This document shows, piece by piece, positions 7,050 to 14,930 of a stretch of DNA of 28,550 bases (position 1 is its first letter; the number at the start of each line of letters is the position of its first letter). The notes beneath the pieces were generated by a model. The model made no database searches and was not told where the DNA came from. It saw nothing but the letters and a program-made list of their open reading frames with translations. Source of the stretch: an uncultured Lachnospiraceae bacterium (GTDB lineage: Bacteria > Bacillota > Clostridia > Lachnospirales > Lachnospiraceae). Location of the stretch: contig CAJUJY010000046.1 of the NCBI GenBank assembly GCA_910586555.1, forward strand, positions 1 through 28,550. Reading direction: 5' to 3'. The position numbers were made by a program, and so were the translations under genes.

Positions 7050-7697
7050 TTACTTTATAAGCCTGTGCAAATATTTTTTCTCTACTGTTATTAACATTGA
7101 CAAATCTGGTTCCAATGCACTGTCAGGATCAGGATTAACTATAAGTTCACCTTCCCTGCGTACTGCTATAACATTTATATGTTCACTGCTCCGCAAATCC
7201 AGTTCACGTAGTGTCCGTCCTGCCCACTCAGGTTTTATATTTATTTCTATCATTTTAATTGTTTCGGAAAGCTCTACAAAGTCAAGTATATTTCCTGTAA
7301 CAAGATGCCTTGCAATCCTTATTCCTGTTTCAAGTTCCGGACGTACTACTTTATCTGCACCAACTTTTTTCAGGATTTTGGAATGTGTTTCGTCCTGTGA
7401 TTTTGCAATTACATATGGAACACCTGATTCCTTGGCAAATATAGTTGCTAAAATACTTGCATCAAGACTTCTTGTAATTGCAACAACAACTGCATCCATA
7501 TTTGAAATGCCAAGGGCTTCCATTGCTTCAGTATCACGTATATCAACTGCTACAGCACATGTTACTATATCTGCAAGTGCATGTACCCTCTCTTTATCAT
7601 TGTCAACTGCAAGTACATCAGCACCAGCATTAGCAAGCTCTGTTGCAACACTGCGCCCGAACTTGCCAAGCCCAAAAACGGCAAATGATTTATCCAT
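7050..7697 (-). CDS. ktrA: Potassium uptake regulatory subunit (RCK protein)
   Basis: Cytoplasmic gating subunit of a Ktr-type potassium transporter, 215 residues. The RCK_N Rossmann domain begins with FGLGKFG (Gly9, Gly11, Gly14) and Asp32, which binds nucleotide ribose; ATP/ADP or NAD(H) binding controls the ring. The RCK_C domain covers about 135-215; in Firmicutes this domain is a known c-di-AMP target. GGAGGATAAAAT precedes the ATG. It lies 65 bases downstream of ktrB, so the order is ktrB-ktrA. The single-RCK length marks it as KtrA/KtrC type, not the doubled TrkA. Confidence 0.92.
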   Translation of the reverse strand: MDKSFAVFGLGKFGRSVATELANAGADVLAVDNDKERVHALADIVTCAVAVDIRDTEAMEALGISNMDAVVVAITRSLDASILATIFAKESGVPYVIAKSQDETHSKILKKVGADKVVRPELETGIRIARHLVTGNILDFVELSETIKMIEINIKPEWAGRTLRELDLRSSEHINVIAVRREGELIVNPDPDSALEPDLSMLITVEKKYLHRLIK

Positions 7698-7762
7698 ATT
7701 TTATCCTCCATTTATATATAAGTCTGTAATAATCCGTAAACAATATACCATTAATACAATAT

Positions 7763-9142
7763 TTAACCAACTGTAATATCTTCGTGCGGATATGAAAAAT
7801 ATTTACTGCCCTGCTGCTGCCTGTTAAAAAATATAACCATTGAAATAGGGCCTATCCTTCCAAGGTACATACAGAAAGTTATTATTAATTTGCCAAATGT
7901 GCCCATTGAAGCTGTAAAATCCCTTGACAGCCCGACAGTTGCAACTGCGCTTGTAGTTTCAAATGTTGCATCAAGCAGTGAACCGCCTTCTACAAGATGA
8001 AGCGCAAATGTTGCTATAAGAAGTGCCGTAAGACTTACTACTGTTACAGCAAGCGCTTTCTGGACTGTTTTATGTGGAATAGTTTTATTAAATACAACAA
8101 GATGTGTACTTCCTTTTATTGTTGCACGTGTACTTAAAAAAAGTACTGCAAATGTTGTTGTTTTAATTCCGCCGGAAGTGCCTATTGAAGAACCACCTAT
8201 AAACATAAGGAACAGGCAGACAATAACGGTTGAGCTGTTAAGCCCTGCTTGTGAAAATGTTGCAAACCCTGCTGTCCTTAATACTACTGACTGGAAAAAG
8301 CTTGCCATTATTTTCTGGAAAAACCCCATATTACCAATAGTAGCAGGGTTATTGTATTCTAGTGCAAATACAACCAAAGCACCCACTGTTATAAGGAAAA
8401 ATGTTGTTATAATTGTTATTTTAGAATGGAGGTGTAACTTTTTAACTGCCATTTTTAATGTGTATTCATGCTGCACCAGCTTCTTAATGTTGTTTATAAC
8501 ATCCCACCATACAATAAACCCTATGCCGCCTGTTATTATTAATAACATTGTTACAATATTTATCCATGCATTTGACACATATGGCACAAGGCTGTTACTG
8601 CCAAGTATATCAATTCCTGCATTGCAAAAAGCGGATATGGAATGGAATACAGAATACCATATTCCTTTTATAATGCCAAAACGGGGTATAAATACAAAAG
8701 TATAACAGACAGCTCCAATGCCTTCAACTACAAATGTGCCTTTAAATATCCTTTTAAGGAACTTGACAAGACCTTTAAGTGTATCAAGGTTTAATGCATC
8801 TTCAAGCAGCATACGGTCCCTTAAAGTTATCCTTCTTCCAATAACCATCATTACACCTGTTGTAAATGACACAATCCCAAGTCCTCCAAGCTGTATAAGT
8901 ACAAGGATAACTATTTGCCCAAACAGGCTCCAGTGTGTTGCAGTTGTAACAACAACAAGCCCTGTTACACATACAGATGTTGCTGATGTAAAAAGACTGT
9001 CAGTGAATGGCGTAAAACTGCCGCTTGCAGAAGATACTGGCAGTGAAAGGATAACTGCACCTATAAGTATTGCACTTATAAAGCCAAGGGCAATCACCTG
9101 TGTAGTAGATAACTGCCGGTTAATTTTACTTAATGTACCCAT
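7763..9142 (-). CDS. ktrB: Potassium transporter membrane subunit
   Basis: 459-residue TrkH/KtrB-family channel subunit with four M1-P-M2 repeats. The selectivity-filter glycines can be read in each pore loop: VTGL (Gly61), CNAGI (Gly176), RTAGF (Gly292) and TVGLS (Gly404). The flexible gate loop GGSSIGTSGGIKTTT lies at 316-330 in the third repeat. It moves K+ (often with Na+) and is gated by the KtrA ring. It starts only 28 bases after the cysQ stop codon, with no terminator or clear promoter between, so it is probably co-transcribed with the sulfate-activation genes. The ribosome binding site (TTAGGG) is weaker than in the neighbours. Confidence 0.93.
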   Translation of the reverse strand: MGTLSKINRQLSTTQVIALGFISAILIGAVILSLPVSSASGSFTPFTDSLFTSATSVCVTGLVVVTTATHWSLFGQIVILVLIQLGGLGIVSFTTGVMMVIGRRITLRDRMLLEDALNLDTLKGLVKFLKRIFKGTFVVEGIGAVCYTFVFIPRFGIIKGIWYSVFHSISAFCNAGIDILGSNSLVPYVSNAWINIVTMLLIITGGIGFIVWWDVINNIKKLVQHEYTLKMAVKKLHLHSKITIITTFFLITVGALVVFALEYNNPATIGNMGFFQKIMASFFQSVVLRTAGFATFSQAGLNSSTVIVCLFLMFIGGSSIGTSGGIKTTTFAVLFLSTRATIKGSTHLVVFNKTIPHKTVQKALAVTVVSLTALLIATFALHLVEGGSLLDATFETTSAVATVGLSRDFTASMGTFGKLIITFCMYLGRIGPISMVIFFNRQQQGSKYFSYPHEDITVG

Positions 9143-9170
9143 AAATCCCTAACCCCCGTCCTGGCTGTCC

Positions 9171-9965
9171 TTAATCTTGTAATTCAAGTTTACTGGCAAT
9201 ATTATTTATAATATAAAAACCCTTTGAATTAAGGCTGTCCTCACGGTTATAAAGCATAGGTGTATTATCCATCTGCATAAATATAGCTCCTGCTTCTTCT
9301 GCTATACACTGCATTGCTGCCGTATCCCACTCCATTGTAGGATTAAACCTGTAATAAACTTCTGCGCCGCCTTTTGCCACAATACAGCCTTTAAGTGAAC
9401 TTCCCATTTTTACAAAGTTAGTTATTTTATATTTTTCTATAAGCCTGTCCATTTCCGCACAGCCATGTGAACTGCTCATTACAAGGCGTATTTTAGATAT
9501 ATCAGTACAATCTGATACTTCAATGCGCTCTGCCCTGCCGCTGCCATTATCAAGAAATGCACCCTTTCCCTCTGAGGCATAGTACAATTCACCAGTTACA
9601 GGCACATATATAACACCCATTACAGATTTATGCTTATATGACAAAGCAATATTAACAGTAAACTGCCCGTTCCTCTTTATAAACTCTTTTGTGCCGTCAA
9701 GTGGGTCAACTATAAAACAAAAGTCATTTTCCAGGCGTCTTTTGTTATCTTTTTCCTCTTCAGATAAAATACTGTATTCTGGAAATTCTTTTCTTAACAT
9801 GTCAACAATTACCCTGTTGGAAGCTTTGTCAGCCGCTGTAAGCGGCATATCACCATCTTTATAAGTTACCTGCATGTCCTTAGTGCCATTATAAACCTCC
9901 ATAATAGCATGTCCTGCTTTTATAGCTGCTTTTATAGATACTTCAAGTTCTTTCTGCAAATCCAT
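9171..9965 (-). CDS. cysQ: 3'(2'),5'-bisphosphate nucleotidase CysQ
   Basis: 264-residue inositol-monophosphatase-fold enzyme that removes the 3' phosphate of PAP (and PAPS), giving AMP. Metal site: acidic cluster SEEEKD at 68-73, DPLDGTKEF with Asp87 and Asp90, and EWDTAA with Asp214; these are the three family motifs in the usual order. PAP is the by-product whenever PAPS is used and is toxic, so its place 94 bases behind the PAPS-making cysNC gene is logical. AGAGGAAAA ribosome binding site before the ATG. Plain inositol monophosphatase is an alternative, but the GTKEF motif and the neighbourhood favour CysQ. Confidence 0.9.
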   Translation of the reverse strand: MDLQKELEVSIKAAIKAGHAIMEVYNGTKDMQVTYKDGDMPLTAADKASNRVIVDMLRKEFPEYSILSEEEKDNKRRLENDFCFIVDPLDGTKEFIKRNGQFTVNIALSYKHKSVMGVIYVPVTGELYYASEGKGAFLDNGSGRAERIEVSDCTDISKIRLVMSSSHGCAEMDRLIEKYKITNFVKMGSSLKGCIVAKGGAEVYYRFNPTMEWDTAAMQCIAEEAGAIFMQMDNTPMLYNREDSLNSKGFYIINNIASKLELQD

Positions 9966-10001
9966 AATTTTCCTCTTTCTGTTTTCCCTTTATACAAATA
10001 A

Positions 10002-10034
10002 GTCAAGCGGATATCCGCAATCTGCACTGCCTGG
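10002..10034. repeat. Short copy of the intergenic palindromic repeat
   Basis: AAGCGGATATCCGCAATCTGC is shortened here; the core GCGGATATCCGC is a perfect 12-base palindrome. The unit matches the start of the longer repeats at 18712 and 25381. It lies between the cysNC stop and the cysQ start. No companion stem of the longer copies is present. Confidence 0.6.
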
Positions 10035-10059
10035 TATAATGGTATATAATATTTTAAAA

Positions 10060-11901
10060 TTACATATAATTTTCCAGTTTCTCCATTATATAATCTGTTG
10101 TATCTTCAAGGCTCTTTCCTGTTGTATCTATTTCTATCTGTGGGTTTTCTGGTGCTTCATAAGGGCTTGAAATACCTGAAAAGTTAGGTATATCTCCTTT
10201 TCTTGCCTTTTTATAAAGCCCCTTGACATCACGTTTTTCACATTCTTCAATTGGTGTGCTTATATACACTTCTATAAAACTTCCGCTTCCAATTATATCC
10301 CTGGCATTACGCCTGTCTAAACGGAATGGTGATATAAATGATGTAAGTACAATTATGCCTGCATCATTCATAAGCTTTGAAACTTCTGCAATACGCCTTA
10401 TATTTTCTATACGGTCCTGTTCTTTAAAGCCCAGGTTTTTATTAAGGCCCATACGGATATTGTCACCATCAAGTACCATTGTATGCTTGCCTGCTGCAAA
10501 AAGTTTCTTTTCAAGTTCATTTACTATTGTTGACTTGCCTGCACCAGAAAGCCCTGTAAGCCATATTGTTACAGGCTTTTGTGACTTTTGTTCTGCACGC
10601 AGCTCTCTTGTTATATCCATATTGTGCCATGTAAGGTTATCATCACGGCGGAGCGGGTGTTCAACCACACCACATGCAGATGTCATATTTGTTATGCGGT
10701 CAATAAGTATAAAACCGCCAAGTTCTTTATGGTTCTTAAATTCATCAAATACGATTTTATCTGAACATGAAATATCACAGACTGCTATTTCATTTTTATA
10801 AAGTTTATCAGTCTGTACATGGTTTCCTTCGTTGACATCAATTTTATATTTAATATTCATAATCACAGCAGGAACCATTTTAGTACCTATTTTAAGAAAA
10901 TAGTTCTTGCCTGCCACAAGCCTGGCATCATCCATCCAGAGAAGTTTTGCTGTAAACATCTTGCCCGTAAAAAGCCCTGCGTCCTTACACAGCATACATC
11001 CACGTGATATATCCACTTCCTTGTCAAACTGTATTGTAACTGCCTGCCCCTTAAATGCACTTTCTGTCTTTTTATTTGTAATAAATGCATCCTGGTTATA
11101 TATAGCCTTTACCTTTGCAGCCTCACCGCTTGGCAGTGATACTACCTCATCACCCTCTGATATGCTTCCTGCTTCAATCTGTCCCTGGAAGCCACGGAAT
11201 GTATGGTCTGGACGGCATACCCTCTGTACAGGCATTACAAAACCTGTGTCTTCCGCTTCTGCTGACACATCTATATTTTCAAGGTAATTAAGCAGAGTAC
11301 CTTTTTTAAACCATGGCATTTTTTGTGATACATTAGTAATATTATCACCTACCGTAGCTGATACTGGTATTATAAACATTGAATCAAATTCATATTCCGC
11401 AGTCATTTTTTTAATGTTTCTTGAAATATCTTTAAATGTATTCTGGTCATAATCTATTAAATCCATTTTATTAACTGCATATACAACATGCTTTATTCCC
11501 ATAAGTGAACATATGCGTGTATGGCGTCTTGTCTGTACAAGCACGCCCTTTGAAGCATCTACAAGTATAACTGCAAGATCTGCAAATGAAGCACCTACTG
11601 CCATATTCCTTGTATATTCTTCATGCCCTGGTGTATCTGCAACTATAAAACTTCTGTTGTCTGTGGTAAAATAACGGTATGCAACATCAATAGTAATCCC
11701 CTGCTCCCTTTCTGCCATAAGCCCGTCAAGAAGAAGCGAATAATCAACTGCACCGCCTGTACTCCCGACTTTGCTGTCAAGTTCAAGAGCCTTTTCCTGG
11801 TCTGCAAAAAGAAGTTTTGCATCATAAAGCATATGGCCTATAAGTGTTGACTTGCCATCATCTACACTGCCACATGTAATAAATTTCAGTAAACTCTGCA
11901 T
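10060..11901 (-). CDS. cysNC: Sulfate adenylyltransferase large subunit / APS kinase fusion
   Basis: Bifunctional enzyme, 613 residues from the chosen start. Residues 1-430 are the CysN GTPase that powers sulfate adenylylation by CysD: G1 GSVDDGKST (11-19), DTPGH (89-93), NKMD (144-147), then EF-Tu-like beta barrels. Residues about 440-613 are APS kinase (CysC), with P-loop GLSGAGKST (450-458), DGDNIRMGLN (478-487) and the SPFR loop at 524. The product is PAPS. The ATG at 11901 is preferred to one 19 codons upstream: it falls one base after the cysD stop, has GAGGGG upstream, and gives the usual N-terminus. Translation is thus probably coupled to cysD. Confidence 0.95.
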   Translation of the reverse strand: MQSLLKFITCGSVDDGKSTLIGHMLYDAKLLFADQEKALELDSKVGSTGGAVDYSLLLDGLMAEREQGITIDVAYRYFTTDNRSFIVADTPGHEEYTRNMAVGASFADLAVILVDASKGVLVQTRRHTRICSLMGIKHVVYAVNKMDLIDYDQNTFKDISRNIKKMTAEYEFDSMFIIPVSATVGDNITNVSQKMPWFKKGTLLNYLENIDVSAEAEDTGFVMPVQRVCRPDHTFRGFQGQIEAGSISEGDEVVSLPSGEAAKVKAIYNQDAFITNKKTESAFKGQAVTIQFDKEVDISRGCMLCKDAGLFTGKMFTAKLLWMDDARLVAGKNYFLKIGTKMVPAVIMNIKYKIDVNEGNHVQTDKLYKNEIAVCDISCSDKIVFDEFKNHKELGGFILIDRITNMTSACGVVEHPLRRDDNLTWHNMDITRELRAEQKSQKPVTIWLTGLSGAGKSTIVNELEKKLFAAGKHTMVLDGDNIRMGLNKNLGFKEQDRIENIRRIAEVSKLMNDAGIIVLTSFISPFRLDRRNARDIIGSGSFIEVYISTPIEECEKRDVKGLYKKARKGDIPNFSGISSPYEAPENPQIEIDTTGKSLEDTTDYIMEKLENYM

Positions 11902-11902
11902 A

Positions 11903-12802
11903 TTAGAAATACCCCTCTCTCTTTCTTCTCTCCATGCTTCCTGCTGCTTCATTGTCAATTACCCTGCTTGTCCTTTCAGATGAAACAGCGCTTAATGTTT
12001 CTTCTATAATTGCATCAAGTGTATCTGCCTCTGATTCAATACCACCTGTAAGCGGATAGCAGCCAAGTGTACGGAAACGTACTTTTTTCATTACTGGTTT
12101 TTCCCCAGGTTCAAACCTCATCCTGTCATCATCTGCCATAATTATATTACCATCACGGTATACTACAGGACGTTCTTTTGCAAAGTAAAGTGATGGTATT
12201 TCAATATTTTCCCTTCTTATATACTGCCATATATCTTTTTCTGTCCAGTTAGAAAGCGGGAAGACCCTCACTTCTTCGCCTTTAAATATCTTTGTATTAA
12301 AAAGCTTCCACATCTCAGGCCTCTGGTTTTTGGGATCCCATGCATGTGCTGAATTTCTAAATGAGAAAATCCTCTCTTTTGCCCTGGACTTTTCTTCATC
12401 ACGCCTTCCGCCGCCAAATGCCGCTGTAAACTGGTATTTGTCCAGTGCCTGCTTAAGTGCCTGTGTCTTCATAATATCTGTATATGCAGAACCGTGGTCA
12501 AATGGGTTTATTCCCTGGCTTCTGCCCTCTTCATTAGTATACACAAGCATTTCAAGCCCGTATTTCTTTGCCATATGGTCACGGAACTGTATCATTTCCT
12601 TAAACTTCCATGTAGTATCTACATGCAGGAATGGAAAAGGCGGCTTCTCTGGGTAAAATGCCTTTAAGGCAATGTGAAGCATAACAGAACTGTCCTTTCC
12701 AATAGAATAAAGCATAACAGGCTTTTCACACTCTGCCACAACCTCACGCATAATGTAAATTGCCTCTGCCTCCAGTTCATCTAAATGTGATAATTGGTTC
12801 AT
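11903..12802 (-). CDS. cysD: Sulfate adenylyltransferase small subunit
   Basis: 299-residue ATP pyrophosphatase-type subunit that forms APS from sulfate and ATP together with the CysN GTPase. The PP-loop SIGKDSSVML begins at Ser33; AAFGGGRRDEEKSRAKER near 130 and PLSNWTEKDIWQYI near 200 are standard CysD motifs. Length is normal. GGAGG stands 7 bases before the ATG. It is the first gene of the cysD-cysNC-cysQ group and is preceded by two hairpins (12816-12900). APS kinase in the next gene commits the product to PAPS; no PAPS or APS reductase is in this window, so whether the sulfate is reduced or transferred cannot be told here. Confidence 0.95.
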   Translation of the reverse strand: MNQLSHLDELEAEAIYIMREVVAECEKPVMLYSIGKDSSVMLHIALKAFYPEKPPFPFLHVDTTWKFKEMIQFRDHMAKKYGLEMLVYTNEEGRSQGINPFDHGSAYTDIMKTQALKQALDKYQFTAAFGGGRRDEEKSRAKERIFSFRNSAHAWDPKNQRPEMWKLFNTKIFKGEEVRVFPLSNWTEKDIWQYIRRENIEIPSLYFAKERPVVYRDGNIIMADDDRMRFEPGEKPVMKKVRFRTLGCYPLTGGIESEADTLDAIIEETLSAVSSERTSRVIDNEAAGSMERRKREGYF

Positions 12803-12815
12803 ATTAATCCTCCAT

Positions 12816-12900
12816 GCCGCTTTTTGCGGCCTCTCTAAATGTGAAATGGTAATGATTGTTGGACTGCGTTTTTTGCTGTCCTATAATCATTTTTCACATT
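12816..12900 (-). promoter_or_regulatory. Hairpin leader of the cysD operon
   Basis: Two structures in front of cysD. A broken long stem pairs AATGTGAAA (12838-12846) with TTTCACATT (12892-12900), AATGATT (12851-12857) with AATCATT (12885-12891) and GGAC with GTCC inside. A short perfect stem GCCGC-TTTTT-GCGGC follows at 12816-12830, ending four bases before the GGAGG. No clear promoter elements are seen, and no T-run follows the stems on the minus strand, so this looks more like a leader or processing structure than a terminator. I do not recognise a known riboswitch. Confidence 0.5.
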
Positions 12901-12908
12901 ATCTCCAT

Positions 12909-14828
12909 TTATATTTTTTTATCTTTTTTAGAAACAATCTTTATTTCATTTTTCAGTTTGTATGCCCATCCTTCACTTTCAACATATACAAAGTATTCAT
13001 CTGCTTCCATGCCATCAAGCATTATTGCAAAAAACATTTTCCTGTTTGCAGGCTCTATACCTGAATAATCCTGTACATATTTATTATTTTCCCCAATAAA
13101 GTATATTCTGTCTGCCATGCCTGGCATCATTGCAAAAATAAACAGGCTGCCGCATATCCTTATCCTTCCAAAATATTCCCTGTCAATCTTTACATCTGCT
13201 AATGGCGGCATCTGCCCTTCAAATTCTTCTGGCGGCAGTAATCTTCCAGAAACAGCATCTTTATTTATTTCTAATGCCTGGCAGTAATCTTCTATATCTG
13301 GCTTAAATTCCCATGCACTTAAAAATGCTTTTGTAAATTCTGTTTGTTTTATTATGCTGCCATTTTCTGTAACTACTTCTGCTATACATGACTTATACTT
13401 TATCTTTTTATTCTTTAAAATTCCTTCTGCTATAAACATATGTTTATAATCCAAAGAATAAAATGCACTTCCATACCTTTGTGATTTCTCAAGTTTTACG
13501 CTGCCCTCCAGTTTATAAGACCTTTCTTCTTCATTGACATGGATAACCTTTACGGCAGAATCCTCTGATGGTTTCTGGCCTGTTTTAATCCTGCTGCCAT
13601 TACATGTATCAAACAGTATAATATTATATTCACCATTAAATTCCCCGGGCACAGTTATATATTCCGGGCACATGCATATTGCACCATTTATCCCTGTCCC
13701 ATTTAAAAGGTATTCTTCTACAAATGTACCTTTCCATACTAATGGTGGTGAAATTACCCATTCTAGTTTTCTTTTATTCCAGTCAAGTTTTAATATGCAG
13801 TGCAGCTTCTTAACTACAACATACATCATGCCATTATGGTATTCAAGCCTTGTTATATCTGCCCAGTTCTTTATTGTACGGTATTTGTCACTTAACACTG
13901 TAGAAAGGTCACACTTTTTAATAATCTGGCCATTATCCATACCCAGTTCTATTATGCAGTCTGAAATATGGTTTTTATCTGATGCTGTAACCAGGAAAAG
14001 GGAATTGCCCTCCTGCGCTATTGCCCGCCCTATGCTGTATTCCAGAAGGAATGTCCTGTAAACCCTGCCCATATAATCCATTTCATGATACCTGCATGGC
14101 TGTATGGCACCAAATTCATTTATGCGGTTTGCTGTCCTGTCAGCAATAAGAAAACGTCCGTTCTGCAACGGTATCATGCCAAGTTTCCCTGTTTTGCACT
14201 GGAGCGAATAACGTATTTTGCCCTCACCATCTACTGCTATAGCATTGAAATTAATTCCATTTAATAGAATAAATGGAAAATGTGACATTTGTTTGTCCGT
14301 GTTAAGTACAATGTTTTTCAGCTTGTCTGCCACAGCGGGTATATATATATTTATTACCCTGTGTTTTATAACATTATTATTTTCATCTATAAGCTTAAGG
14401 CCAACTTTATTATTCCTGCCCTGGTACAGCCCCATAATGGCAACCCTGTGCCTTGTTTCCAAAACGGAACTGCCTTCAAAGTTATATGCAGGATCATCAC
14501 CAAACACACAATAGTGTACCCGGCATAGTTTAGATGAATTAAACAATATAAGTGCTGTCTGCTTTGCCACCCCGTAAGGATTAGGAATCACAAGCAGGTA
14601 TTTAAAAGTATACAAATGCCTGTCCAGAATACGTTCAAATGCATAATCCCTGACCTGTGAATGGAAACTTTTCTGCATTACTTTACGCATAGGCGATATG
14701 ATTTTTTTATTCTTTCTGGCTAAAACTTCACCTTCATACATTCTGTCAAGTTTATTTAAATCACTTTCACTATAAGTAACCTTAGATCCATTTTTAACCT
14801 CAATAAAATAATTATCCAAAAATCCCAT
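12909..14828 (-). CDS. Arylsulfate sulfotransferase-like protein, probably catalytically inactive
   Basis: 639 residues, no signal peptide or membrane segment, so cytoplasmic. The chain follows the AssT pattern: an N-terminal domain with YLLVIPNPYGVAKQTALI (78-95) and RVAIMGLYQGRNNKVGL (128-144), then beta-propeller-like repeats (CIIELGMDNGQIIKKCDLS at 291-309, KLDWNKRKLEWVISPP at 347-362). AssT moves sulfate between phenols through a histidine. Here the three histidine positions read differently: the YHHDI site as YSIGRA (264-269), the DWLH site as NWAD (321-324), and the QHA site as CPEY (387-390). If this reading is right it is a pseudoenzyme. It lies between tex and cysD on the same strand. 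My alignment is by eye; a distant relative with another function is possible. Confidence 0.6.
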   Translation of the reverse strand: MGFLDNYFIEVKNGSKVTYSESDLNKLDRMYEGEVLARKNKKIISPMRKVMQKSFHSQVRDYAFERILDRHLYTFKYLLVIPNPYGVAKQTALILFNSSKLCRVHYCVFGDDPAYNFEGSSVLETRHRVAIMGLYQGRNNKVGLKLIDENNNVIKHRVINIYIPAVADKLKNIVLNTDKQMSHFPFILLNGINFNAIAVDGEGKIRYSLQCKTGKLGMIPLQNGRFLIADRTANRINEFGAIQPCRYHEMDYMGRVYRTFLLEYSIGRAIAQEGNSLFLVTASDKNHISDCIIELGMDNGQIIKKCDLSTVLSDKYRTIKNWADITRLEYHNGMMYVVVKKLHCILKLDWNKRKLEWVISPPLVWKGTFVEEYLLNGTGINGAICMCPEYITVPGEFNGEYNIILFDTCNGSRIKTGQKPSEDSAVKVIHVNEEERSYKLEGSVKLEKSQRYGSAFYSLDYKHMFIAEGILKNKKIKYKSCIAEVVTENGSIIKQTEFTKAFLSAWEFKPDIEDYCQALEINKDAVSGRLLPPEEFEGQMPPLADVKIDREYFGRIRICGSLFIFAMMPGMADRIYFIGENNKYVQDYSGIEPANRKMFFAIMLDGMEADEYFVYVESEGWAYKLKNEIKIVSKKDKKI

Positions 14829-14930
14829 TTAAATACCTCATTTCCATTTAACTTAATCCACTACAGACAGCCCATAAAAAGCCATTTGGAATAAAACTTC
14901 TGCCATAAGCCCTTAAAATTTCTTCTGCCT

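Noticed and set aside
11902..11958. Longer cysN start overlapping cysD by 56 bases
   Set aside because: No binding site, and the extra residues are not part of the usual CysN N-terminus; the ATG at 11901 fits better.
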